Shown here: in pieces, positions 49,901 through 59,320 of the stretch | How the letters are laid out: every line of letters begins with the position of its first letter | How positions within the stretch are numbered: the first letter of the stretch is position 1 | NCBI GenBank assembly: GCA_914767715.1 | Contig: OU612065.1 | Location: 25,544,001 to 25,608,000 of the forward strand | Reading direction: 5' to 3' | Length of the DNA stretch: 64,000 nucleotides | DNA from: Membranipora membranacea | Taxonomy: Eukaryota; Bryozoa; Gymnolaemata; Cheilostomatida; Membraniporidae | Translations under genes and position numbers: made by a program | The notes under the pieces: generated by a model | Told to the model about the DNA's origin: nothing | Seen by the model: only the letters and a program-made list of their open reading frames with translations | Databases searched by the model: none

Positions 49901-52900
49901 AAAGAAATAACATTGGCATAAACACAAAGGACTGAGGAAAGTCAAGTTTAATCCAATTGCCTGCAATTCAGTTGCTCCCTTCCACTGGTGATGAGGTGTT
50001 ACCAGTGGAAGAAAGTAACTCCGAATGCAGGCAAATGGACCAAGCTTGGCCTAGGACTGAGGTGTAGATAAATTCACACGTGCATTAGGGGGGGGGGGGC
50101 AAGAAAAATTCAAAACAGATGAAAAGTATTCATTCCATCTCTTGAAACAGATCATTCAGCTCACTACATAAATGAGAGGGAAGGAAACGGTCATAGAACG
50201 CAATAATACATACCCTAACTCTGACTGGCTCGTTGTTAAATCGTGTCCTGTTTTCATACACTGTGGCATTGTAAATGTGGCTGTCAAACTTTGGTGCATT
50301 GGGGAACTCCTTTTTAAAGTTGACAACAAGTGTAGCAGTAGTAGATTTGCCTCCCCCATCAGTGGCGACTAGCTCCACCTCATATCTTATGTTTGAGTCT
50401 CCTGGTGGCTGAGAGAGAAGGGAGATTACTCCTGTCTCTCCATCAATTCGTACACTGCAAGACAAAAGAAACTTCCTTACATCAAACTAAGACAAGGTCT
50501 ATGATGTGCAACAAATTTTCAAAAGTTCATTAGTCTTTTTCGATAATCAGTGATTGTAGACAAAACCTAATTGATATCTATAAACAGAATTAATGTTGAA
50601 ATAAAAACCTTAAATTAGACCACCAAGGTATAAATATATCTCTTCTTACCGATCAGAAACCTGTCCTAGGGTATATCTGACTCTCCCAAATTCACCACTA
50701 TCAACATCAACAGCCTGAAAGATATACAAATAGTCACATTGTGGTTTCATTACATCCAAGATTTGTCTGTTCATTGATATAAAGCAGCCAACTCCATATT
50801 ACTGGAATTCGAGACAAGCTTACTACCTTGTCATCACATTTAGGGATAAGCACAGTATTATTACAACACATTGAGAAACGGCATAGCATTGTAAATAGTG
50901 AAGACTGATAGTTCTGTCTAAAACACATGTAAAAGCAAATTTGTTTGTTTCACTCACCGCCACATTTATTATCTGCGACCCTGCTAGCATCTCCTCTCCG
51001 ACAGTTGCCACATAGACACTATTTGAGAATATTGGGAAGTTATCGTTCTTATCTATCAAGTTCACCACCACTGTAGCAGTCCTGGTTAAGCTGTCATTAC
51101 CAGCTATGTCTGTCGCTATCAACTATGAGATAAAAGAAAATATTCTTACCCCAGCTTTATCATACATTTCGTTACTCCAGATATCAGCAAGTGCACATAT
51201 GAAATGAACATCAACCTTGGAGCAGTTTATGAAACAACAATTATAGGCAAATGTTCACTCTCATTTGTTCGCCTATTGGCTAAGATCAAAGTGTCACTGC
51301 CAATGGCCGATTAGTGCCAGTTCAGTTTTGGCAGCTCGCTGCACACCCATGATTAGGAGGTCCACCATGGCCTCACCTCTAGGATGCATTCTAGTTTTCT
51401 AGGATGTATCACATTCTCAGTATGAGGATTTAGGGCACATTGCATCCCTCTTTAGGGGCAGCCCAATCTTCTGTTTCTTAGCAAACAGCAAGTGTCACTG
51501 CCAATGGCTGATTAGTGCCAGTTTCAGTTTTGGCAGCTTGCTGCACACACAGTTCAGGAGGTCTTTCATAGCCTCACATCTCGGATGCATTCTAGTTTTC
51601 TAGGGTGTATCACATTCTCAGTATGAGGATTTCGGGCACCTCGTGTCCCTCTTTAGGGGCAGCCTAAACTTCTGTTTCTTTCTGAACAGCAAGTTGATGT
51701 TGCTCTACAGGAGCAATCTGTGTAATTTTTTTGAGTCAAGATAAAGAAACAACAGTTGAACTTACAGTCAACTCCATTCTTCTGAATTCTTCTTTCTCAT
51801 AATCCAGATTGGCCTCTTTCTTTACAGCGAGAGACAGCACAGTGCCTCCGGTACCACTACGCGGTGATAGATCAAATGTGTCTGAGCCGAACCCTTCCAT
51901 TCTTACCTCAAACAGATTGTTGGGCTGAAAGAGGATAGGAAATGAACAAGTCATATATACTTCTGATCTCTGTTTGGCAGCCAATGGAGCACAGAAAAAT
52001 GTATGTACATACAAAAACTCCTTATTTATAATTCAAAACCCCTTGTTCTGCTCAAATGTGCATTCTAAATTGTAGTTGTGCATCTCCAACAAGAAATAAG
52101 ACAACTAACAGAATTGCTTGTGATCTGAAAAAAGCTGATTTTGTGAGCAGTTGTGTGCTCCTACCTCTTGGTTAGTGTTTCAATTGTCCAGATACTCAAA
52201 GTGCGCATGTGCAATAAGGATGACCTTTTGACTTTAGCTTGTTATTTTCTAACAGCCCAGCTTAACACTTTTACTACCATAACCGGATATGGTAATAAAA
52301 GTGTTAAGCTGGGCTGTTAGAAAATAACAAGCTAAAGTCAAAAGGTCATCCTTATTGCACATGCGCACTTTGAGTATCTGGACAATTGAAACACTAACCA
52401 AGAGGTAGGAGCACACAACTGCTCACAAAATCAGCTTTTTTCAGATCACAAGCAATTCTGTTAGTTGTCTTATTTCTTGTTGGAGATGCACAACTACAAT
52501 TTAGAATGCACATTTGAGCAGAACAAGGGGTTTTGAATTACAAATAAGGAGTTTTTGTATGTACATACATTTTTCTGTGCTCCATTGGCTGCCAAACAGA
52601 GATCAGAAGTGTATTATCCCTTTAAAGTGTCTAGGAAAGCAAAAATCAACCACTGTTCATATCAAAGCTTTGCCGTTGCAATGAAAAGAAAAAATAAATT
52701 TTTTCGCACAAGGACATTATTGAGCAATGTAACCTAATTAAAAGTGCAAATATCCAGGGTCTAGAAGGGTCTACGGTATGTTATCCCCCCTGTTACGGGT
52801 TAACACTAAAATATCTTTGACTACACTACAGTTGTCCAGTACTTTTTGATAATTTCTGGTGTAAGTAGAGCAGCCTTGTAACTGTCCTAGGAAAGCCGGC

Positions 52901-55900
52901 TGGGCTTACTGTTAAACTGTAAGTGGATCATCATTTAAATGTGAAATTATGACAGGGGAGATAACATACTGTAGACCCTTCTAGACCCTGGATTTTCGCA
53001 CTTTCAATCAGATTAAATCATTCAATAATGTCCTTGTGCGAAAAAATTTACTTTTTTTGTTCATTGCAATGGCAAAGCTTTGAGATGACCAGTGGTTGTT
53101 TTTTGCTTTCCTAGACCCTTTAAAGGTCTGTCGAACAAAATATAAATCAAAAAGATATATATATATATAATGATGGAAGCGTATAAATTGTGTGTTTATC
53201 ATGAAGCTTACCGGTATATCAATGTCAACAACAGAAACCAAAAATCCTGGTAGATTAGTATTCACACCCAAGCCTTCAGGCACATCTAGGTTTAGGGGGC
53301 GCATGAGAGGTTCCTGATATCCACTACCAGTGTAGAACTCAGGTGCATTGTCATTGATATCAAATATCAGTGGATTTATGTATGATATCGCAGTGGCCGA
53401 CGTGTCGACAGACCCATCAGGGAACAACTCCGATACCTAAAAAAAAGTAAGAGAAAAAAAATACTGTTGCAAAATATACACAGATTACTCACCAACAAAT
53501 GAGATATTCTGGCATGATGCCTGTGGTGATTGAGAGTATCATCTTGCAGCTCATCAATGAAATTTACTATTTTATACTTCCATCATAATGCCATTATTCA
53601 AATTATTTCAATCTGTTACATTTCGGTTTTATGTTGAAGATTTGATATGCCCATCACCAATGGAGAGAAACACATACTTGTACTGCGACTACATAGACCG
53701 GTTGTCCGTGGTATTGTTCTCTATCGATTCTGTTCTTCACTGTAATGTTACTTCTGAATATGCCGCTAAAGTTTGTAGGTGTTGGTAAGTCAAACCAACC
53801 ACGGGTATCTACAGATATAGATTGTGAGCAGAAAATGAATGACAACAGGCATTGTGAAATAAAATCTTTTTTCTGATGGGCCATGTTAAGATCTGTAAAA
53901 AAATGTAGCATAGAGGTAGCCAATGTGTTGGGGCCAATCACAGTCAAAACATTAGCTAGTATCAAGGACAAAACCATAGAATATAGAGTATAGCATAACT
54001 CTATGGACTAACCCACACACAAAATACATACCATTGAGCAATGTGAACGTCAGTTTTCTAGGAGGTTTAGCCTCCGCATCTCCATCACGGGCTTCTACCA
54101 CACCAATCACAGCGCCCTGTGAAAAAAAGAATACCCAGATGGTATCAAATATCAATATATACATTGCTCATTACAGTTACATCATAATCAGATTAATGAT
54201 TAGAAATCGATTGATTAAAAACGGATGTCTTATCACTCGCCACATCCCGAAGCATGGGCGGCGAAATTGTAGGCGAGGCCGCAATATCTGCACCAATTTG
54301 CTCTCTGTTTGCAGGCAGGTCATGGCAGGTCAGGCATGTCATTATTTCCATTTCGCATCCTGAATGTGAAGACATGACTTGTGATCCCCCAGTCCATACA
54401 GCAATCTGCTAATGTATGAAACTGAAATTAAAATACCTATTTGGATAATTTTGCAAGTATCAATCTATCAGTGTGACAAAAAATCTCTAAGTCAATCAGC
54501 AAGTTATTTGATTGATTGATTGATTGATTATTGATGGATTCGACAACTGCCTATCCATGTTTCTTACCAGAGGCTGTTCTTCATTTGATAATGGAGAGTA
54601 AGGAGCTTTTATGAACTGTGGTTTCTGATCCTGTGAGTCGAGCACATTGATCACAAAGTTCTTAGTTGTGAAATTGTTTGGGAATTTGGTGTTTTCCGCT
54701 TTCACTGGGAGGAGATAACTTCTCACTCTCTCAAAGTCCAATGGGGTTTTCAGTATAATATCGACAGAGTAGTCCCCATTGCCATTTCTTCGTGGCACTA
54801 TATCAAAAGTATTGCAGGCTAGGCTTGACTGAAATAAGAAAATGTTTAAAATTTAATTTTATAAAGGTTTTCCCTCATTAGTCTTTGTCTTAATCCCAGT
54901 AATCTAAAAGCACCTTTCTTTGTGTATATTTCTAGCACAGAACACTTCCTTGAGTGTGCAGATTGGTGAAGAATGTGTGTGTGTAGATAAATTACCTTGT
55001 GAACCACAAAGCCAAACTCAAGTGGATTAACATCACATCAGTGTGCTTTCAAACTGCATTTCATAAATTGAACTTCACATAAATATAGCATTAACGTTCT
55101 ACTAAGCATAACTATTTATTTTAGGGCATAGTCAGATTTACTTGTGGCGACTACAGCAGTATGGAAGTTGCAGGCAAGCCAAGTTATGCTACTTCCAAAG
55201 CTGTCACCAGACTTCACTTGCGTTCCTGTGTAAGCACTTGTTTAGCTGAACCACTCAACGGTGATTGCAAAGATGCTTGTAAATCAAAGCCAGGAACCTG
55301 GACTGGGTTTGCATAAAATAAAGCCTGTACCATTTTAAGTCCATGCTAATACTAAATGTACATTGGGTGTATTTTGTAAAATGTACATTGAGCAAGGTTT
55401 AGATATAACTTACACCGAAGTAATCCACCTTGAAAATATTACATGTTGAAGAGTATAACAAATTAAGAAATAGATCAAATCAATGCAGTCTTGTACAGCA
55501 TCAGCAATGTAGATATTATACATCAAGTAATTTTAAACAACGTTGACATGCAGTTTCGCATTTAAAATTTATTTCCAACCAAATAAAAGGGTTTGTTTTC
55601 AATAATATATAAAGGAACAAGATCTGTCATATGCTTCACTAAAGGTCAGTGTTGTAATACAGAATTAGGAGATAATCCTACCTGATTAGCTGTCGATTCA
55701 GAGAAACATGTTATACGAGTGTCAGCATTGTCACCCTGATCGACATCAGTAACATGAATTGTCCCATCTTCTATTTTAGAGCCTACAGGTTTATTCTGAA
55801 AGATTTGTATAAAACAACTAGAATCTAACACTCGAAATGAAGTGTTTTAGCATGTTGGTTGAATTTGAAAATTATGTCAGTCAGCAGTTACTCTCAGTTT

Positions 55901-58900
55901 GCAAGCAGGTTGCACCATACATGGGTTACCGGCAGACCGGACACAACTGTGCTATTTGTCCGAATATCTGATTGTTTGAAAAGATTTGGTGGGTGATAAT
56001 AAGTTAATTCGTTTCTTATATGGAACGCTTGGATTCTAGAGTCCTGGTCCCAGATTGGATTGTTCACTCCTACCCATAAACGTATAAATAAGAGTAGTTA
56101 TATGATTATGCTCCAACCTTTCTTGTTGACAAGATGAGATTATACCAAAACGTTATCTACTGTTCTTGATCCACTAGTTTCCACAAGGATGATACAACTG
56201 GGCATATACTCATCACTAAATGATTTATATGGTTTCATACAAAACGAAATTTGTCAGTGAAGAAATATACAACATACCTCCGCAATAACAAAAGAGCTTT
56301 TGGTTCCCTGGACGAATATGGGAGCGTTGTCATTGAGATCCCTCACATTGACAGATATCTGGAACTCGGTCTATAAATCAGAGAAGTAAAGATATGATAG
56401 GTCAACAGTAATGATCAGTCATAGGCTGTGCATCAAATTATATTTTCTATTGCTACAATTTTTTTATGTAGGAGTTGTCCCCTTTGAAGCCAAGAGAAGA
56501 AAAACCCTTTATAGATTACAGGTTGCCTATTACAATTTGAAAATAAATTAGATAAGGTTGTTGTGATTGTTGGTTGAAGCAGAAAGATTCTAAGATCTGA
56601 TTTGGTATCATTTAGGAGCGTTAAACATTGTCTTTTAGTCATAACATTGGGTAATTCAGCTAAATTCCCACAAAGAACTTATGCATACAAGGACAGCATA
56701 TTTAAAGGATTATCATACTTGATGAATATTATGACAACAGATATATGTGTCATAGTATGAGCCTGCTTGTGGTGTTGCTATTCTTGACCTAGGTGATGAG
56801 TATGTTGTATGAATAAATTTGTCATACTGACATTACACTATCTTACTGTGGATTTTCCTTGTAAGAAGTCAACTCAAATTGATGCCAGCCAACCAGACAC
56901 GGATTATGAACCTCTAGCTCATCCCAATACATGGTTATGGGACTCACACCACACCACGAAAAACAAAGATAAAATAAGCAGCAAATAAAGACTCACCCGA
57001 CTATTACTGACTTGGTCCGTGGCGGTGACAGTGAATTTTACAACATTATTTTGCTCGTAGTCAATACCTCGCGTAGAATAGACCTCTACGCTGTTGGGAT
57101 TTAATACTCTTATATTGAAATAATCGTCTATGTCTATGGAGAATGTAATTGGATCTCCATCTGGATCTGTAGCTCGCAGCGTGACCAGCACATTGCCTGA
57201 AGAGAGAAAGAAGGGAGAAAATTTATCAGATGAACTTGCTCAGCAAAATTAAGAGATAAATACTAAAGGTTCCCTAAGTTACTAGATGTTGTGGATTTGA
57301 CCAAACTCTAGGCTGTGTGTTATATCTAAATCACAAGGTTTCAATCCACAACACTAGAGCATAGCAGTTGGTTGTATGCCCTTCCTTCAATTAAACTTTG
57401 TTGCATTCAATCAGGGAGTTAGAGAAACTAATGCTATATCTATCTCGTCTCTAACTCATTGATGCAATTGTACACTATCAGCATCGGGCATTTTACAAAA
57501 AGTGACTTGACTGATCAATAAGATTTCATTTTTTGAGTAAGCTAGATCAGCATCAGTCCATTATGTAATTTGGATGAACCAGATTATATAGATTGACCAG
57601 AATTTGACCCATATACATTATCTATACATATTATCTCGTTCACTGTGCAGCCGCATTTTTTCCAATTGAATGGTAACAAAGGGCTTGTTTTTTATGCATA
57701 GACAAGCTTGTTCTATTCAACAACATTTTCTCTATTCATGGATATTAGTCAAGCGCATAATGAGCTCGACACAGTTGTGGCTAAGTACATGAGTTAGTCA
57801 CTGGATACTATGGATAATGTGTTCAATATGATGGGAACTGGCCGCTCTTTTCCTATCCCGGCTCCTTATACCATTTTGACTGATCAAAGCAAGGAGATAA
57901 CTCCTTGTGCAAAGTAAACGGTAGTTCTCCGACTTCCAATCAGGTTTAAGTAAACTAATCCTGATACCTATCGAATGAACACCTATAGTAGCAAAATGAT
58001 CACTTTCTAAATACCGAAAAAAAAACCGTCCAACAACATGCAATCTGTATGTTCAAAAACTAAGGGGCACTGGCTGTAAAATCAGCCGCAAACTTTCTAC
58101 ACTAAAACCTAGTTGAGCAATGTGTAGCACTGAAATCTAGATGATGCAGCATGTACACAAATAAGGATTTTCAGTGTTTACTCTTTTGTAAGTTGTGGAA
58201 AGAATGAAGAAACTATACATTACAAAGCAAACAAAAAACCACTTGATACATAGAACACCTTGATTTGCCGACATAACATGGATTATGTGGAGTTAATTCA
58301 ACTCATGCAAGGCAGAGGAACCCTCAAATTATAAAAGAGAAAGTTTCATGTCTATTATAATAACTAGATATATCCGAAACACAGCAAGCAAAACACTGGG
58401 AATCAAATCAGCAAGCTGTAAATTGGTTATTGTATTTTTAGAGGTTACTGCACCGCAAAGTTGGGTCAAAATTCTATGTACAGCCCTATTACAGCTGCTG
58501 AGATAATGAAAACTTAAGTTAATGTATTAAGCGGGTATCTTACCTATTTGATTCTCTTCTACGCTAAAGGTAGAGTTGCTTGGATCAAATTCAGGTGGTC
58601 TGTTTACAGCCTGACCAATACTGTGTTCTGAAATCATAGAAATAAACATGCAAAGTAAACACTGTGTTAGATGTGACGGCAGTCAGCAAGTACCAAGTCA
58701 ATTAAGCTCGATGCCAGTGGAGGGTTGACTTGGATACTGTCTGCGCAACCTATCTTAACAAGGATGAAAGAATCATGTTAGTTATGACAGTTGAATGGCA
58801 AAAAAAAAACCATCCCAACCGAGGTGGTCAGAAAGTTTAACATCCATTTGCCAATACATAGACAAGGAACTACCTAAATAGTGTTATGAAAAGAATTAAA

Positions 58901-59320
58901 GACTTGTAACAAATACAGTAATGGTGAATGTAGAAGTTCCATGATCATTCAGGCAGTATATTGCTTGAGTTGGAAAAAAAGCATTCCAGATATGTCATTT
59001 GAAGTAGCATAGCAACCTGCAGCATTGTGTCACCCATAGCTATGGCAAGCTCAATTTATTATTATTCATCATTATGGAGACAAATTTGGATGACTACTCT
59101 CTGTTAGCTAACCAGGCAACGGAACTGGTATGAGCCCTGGTATGATCAGAAACAGGAAATATTACTGTCTCAATTAAGATTCCTAGTACATGTTCTCATC
59201 CAGACCGAATTGAAAACATTTAAGTAAATTGAATTAAAAGTTCAAAACTGTAACTTACTACTATTTCAATTGCTTACCGATATATAGAATAGAAAATAGC
59301 ACCAAGTGTGTGAGCATCAT
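31984..59320 (-). CDS. Large cadherin with CDH23-like membrane-adjacent region and minimal cytoplasmic tail
   Basis: A single-pass cell-surface adhesion protein of the cadherin superfamily. Thirty-six phase-consistent coding exons give 1736 residues. The signal peptide starts MMLTHLVLFSILYI, chosen as the first ATG before a hydrophobic core. About 13-14 cadherin repeats follow (residues 29-1575). They carry typical A.D.D, FxID..TG.I, LDYE and DxNDNxP elements: DLNDNAPIF, DINDNAPEF, DKNDNFPIF, NINDNYPVF, DIDDNFPRF. Several repeat ends are degenerate (DINNRLPRF, SNTNEYYPVC). Residues 1580-1686 resemble the membrane-adjacent ferredoxin-like region of CDH23/Dachsous relatives (VRQFIGDFF ... TDVYMYVLDKDGNLVSAATV). 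The transmembrane helix is about 1705-1728 (WIWWVIIVCAIFLFLDAVIL), and the protein then ends YYFHHKYIN. No EGF or laminin-G domains and no catenin-binding tail are seen. If the last donor is not used, the stop comes right after HHK, so the tail is short either way. Intron 16 contains a caspase-like gene on the other strand. Confidence 0.88.
34016..34048. repeat. AT dinucleotide tract
   Basis: Imperfect (AT)n within cadherin intron 33. Simple sequence. Confidence 0.75.
35781..36063 (-). mobile_element. MITE-like element, copy B
   Basis: About 283 bp in cadherin intron 31, inverted relative to copy A at 6127-6342. Ends are CAGGCTGCAGTT and AACTACGGGCCTG, with a shared TGCCTCCCCTAGAA block and a GGTAGGGGAGGC block. 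It contains a poly-G run at 36017-36027. A clean target-site duplication was not seen. Confidence 0.5.
36310..36470 (+). repeat. Dispersed repeat family R1, copy 1
   Basis: Shares GGTCCCTAAAATCCT, GAGAATATGATGCATCCTAG, GTGTGAGGCCATAAATGACC and AGCAAGCTGCCAAAA with the inverted tandem copies at 51290-51692. Located in cadherin intron 30. Confidence 0.6.
39085..39205 (+). repeat. Dispersed repeat family R1, copy 2 (truncated)
   Basis: Contains AAGGTGCCCTAGAATCCTC, GGTGTATCCTAAAGAC, ATGCATCCTAGAAGT and GGCAAGCTGCAAAA in the order of the other R1 copies. Located in cadherin intron 26. Confidence 0.55.
42175..42265. repeat. AT-rich foldback in a cadherin intron
   Basis: GCAACGCTCACTGATTTATAAT and its inverted counterpart bracket an AT-rich core rich in TATAATATA. 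This is an imperfect palindrome of about 90 bp, immediately followed by the hairpin element at 42267-42327. Confidence 0.6.
42267..42327. mobile_element. 43-bp hairpin element with 9-bp target-site duplication, copy 2
   Basis: A palindrome at 42276-42318 (TAGCCTGTGTTGACAAGC, loop TTTGTTC, GCTTGTCAAGACAGGCTA) is flanked by AATTCATAT on both sides (42267-42275 and 42319-42327). Same element as at 4084-4124. Confidence 0.75.
44590..47601 (+). CDS. Membrane-anchored ankyrin-caspase protein (atypical caspase), nested in a cadherin intron
   Basis: Exons 44590-45907, 46460-46884 and 47119-47601 join in frame to give 741 residues. An in-frame GTG at 44575 is not a plausible start, and the first ATG is used. 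Residues 1-66 carry three N-glycosylation sequons (NNS, NRS, NHT). A helix at about 68-90 (VITFIWATWLGVLGLYMV) is followed by RCAVSCCRENHHTR, suggesting a membrane anchor with cytosolic C-terminus. Residues 255-430 show ankyrin-like repeats (SVLHLAALKKQYDILQLLV; TILHTLVKWHRHDVIRLI). Residues about 479-695 form a caspase domain: large-subunit GLILYN and VCIMSHG (His548), IVLIQACQQ (Cys588), small-subunit LLLLSSVTGGLALR and the closing IPEMRSTLMKVLKL. Caspases cut proteins after Asp in cell death and signalling. The active-site pentapeptide is QACQQ rather than QACxG, and the RxGT/D element of the large subunit is not clear, so specificity or activity may be altered. The C-terminal 45 residues are Pro/Gln/Ser-rich. 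Confidence 0.8.
46150..46312 (-). mobile_element. tRNA-like SINE fragment in intron 1 of the caspase gene
   Basis: On the minus strand AAGGTCCTGGGTTTGAGCCC resembles a tRNA variable loop and T-arm (box B), preceded by ATAACCGCGGTTCTGTAATA. Boundaries and duplications are not clear. Related in the T-arm to the element at 25863-26041. Confidence 0.4.
48000..48005 (+). terminator. Candidate poly(A) signal of the ankyrin-caspase gene
   Basis: AATAAA about 400 bases after the stop codon at 47601, still inside cadherin intron 16. Confidence 0.45.
48184..48215 (+). repeat. (GACT)n tetranucleotide repeat
   Basis: About eight imperfect GACT units, ending about 16 bases from the donor side of cadherin exon 16. 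Confidence 0.8.
49260..49327 (-). pseudogene. Possible relic or optional cadherin exon
   Basis: On the minus strand MVDDGVPLTATPTSNNASTL reads like the end of a cadherin repeat (DDGVPLT motif) and is followed by a GTATAT donor. It is skipped in the model because exon 13 joins directly to exon 14 to give the repeat junction VRVRAVDEDSP. The acceptor (AATAAG) is poor and its phase (1) does not match exon 13. It may be a decayed exon or a rare alternative one. Confidence 0.35.
49776..49793 (-). other. Candidate 18-nt alternative microexon in the cadherin
   Basis: TTTAG/GCAGTTG...CCG/GTAGGT frames six codons (AVVLEP) in phase 0 between exons 13 and 14, so it could be included without breaking the frame. 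Good splice signals are the only support. Confidence 0.25.
49927..50062. mobile_element. 116-bp foldback element with 10-bp target-site duplication
   Basis: An imperfect hairpin (49937-50052) with arms such as TTGCCTGCAATTCAGTTGCT and CCAGTGGAAGAAAGTAACTC and a 13-base loop. It is flanked by AGGACTGAGG at 49927-49936 and 50053-50062. The flanking duplication identifies it as a transposed foldback/MITE rather than a microRNA gene. Confidence 0.65.
50088..50099 (+). repeat. Poly-G run
   Basis: Twelve consecutive G residues in cadherin intron 13. Confidence 0.9.
51290..51692 (-). repeat. Dispersed repeat family R1, copies 3 and 4 in tandem
   Basis: Two diverged units of 201 bp start with GTGTCACTGCCAATGGC at 51291 and 51492. 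Each contains GATGCATTCTAGTTTTCTAG, GTATCACATTCTCAGTATGA and CCCTCTTTAGGGGCAGCC. Inverted relative to copies at 36310 and 39085. Located in cadherin intron 10. Confidence 0.75.
51955..52614. repeat. Near-perfect palindrome, arms of 326 bp with an 8-base spacer
   Basis: The left arm 51955-52280 is the reverse complement of 52289-52614 with only a few mismatches (for example TTACTACCAT against ATGGTAATAA). The spacer is AACCGGAT. It lies in cadherin intron 9; the left arm starts 31 bases upstream of exon 10 in transcription sense. It could be a recent inverted duplication, a foldback transposon or an assembly artefact. The identical short open frames on opposite strands come from this symmetry. 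Confidence 0.9.
52619..53126. mobile_element. Foldback DNA element with inverted repeats of about 170 bp
   Basis: Ends are CCTTTAAAGTGTCTAGG and CCTAGACCCTTTAAAGG. The inverted repeats share CGCACAAGGACATTATTGA and CCAGGGTCTAGAAGGGTCTAC with roughly 15% divergence, around a unique core of about 170 bp. No coding capacity. It abuts the 326-bp-arm palindrome. Confidence 0.7.
54509..54530 (+). repeat. (GATT)n tetranucleotide repeat
   Basis: About five GATT units in cadherin intron 6, about 38 bases from exon 6. Confidence 0.85.
54936..55316 (+). CDS. Tentative Cys-rich small-protein exons nested in a cadherin intron, 5'-incomplete
   Basis: Exon A 54936-55021 (acceptor TATATTTCTAG) and exon B 55125-55316 (acceptor TTATTTTAG) join in phase 0. 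Exon A has GEECVCVDKLPC. Exon B has FTCGDYSS and the spacing C-VST-C-LAEPLNGD-C-KDA-C, two CX3C pairs, giving eight Cys in about 91 residues. The stop TAA is followed at once by AATAAA (55317-55322). Exon B is visibly more GC-rich than the intron around it. Against it: exon A's donor (GTGGAT) is weak, no start or signal-peptide exon was found, and the 3' UTR would be very short. No family recognised. Confidence 0.3.

Larger units (their letters stand above)
31957..59320 (-). other. Exon map of the large cadherin
   Basis: Coding exons, 5' to 3' on minus: 59320-59278, 58627-58544, 57196-56997, 56370-56278, 55795-55682, 54828-54568, 54116-54032, 53808-53678, 53436-53212, 51924-51766, 51122-50958, 50714-50650, 50454-50214, 49081-48878, 48690-48618, 48413-48232, 43962-43836, 43615-43467, 43045-42907, 42587-42366, 41916-41756, 41488-41345, 41131-41018, 40475-40304, 40009-39780, 39480-39298, 38798-38694, 38129-38003, 37720-37481, 37183-36993, 36192-36091, 35089-35001, 34733-34644, 33858-33711, 33394-33255, 31996-31957 (stop TGA at 31986-31984, then a 3'-UTR donor). 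All phases chain. The acceptor before 48413 (GTTGTAAAG) is weak. An acceptor about 34 bases upstream of the ATG suggests a non-coding 5' exon. Confidence 0.85.

Noticed and set aside
49937-50052. microRNA gene
   Set aside because: The hairpin is flanked by a 10-bp direct repeat on both sides, which marks a transposed foldback element; no independent evidence for a miRNA.
51736-52737. Identical short ORFs starting MYVHTFFCAPLAAKQ on both strands
   Set aside because: Mirror images produced by the palindrome; only the minus-strand exon 51924-51766 is a real cadherin exon.
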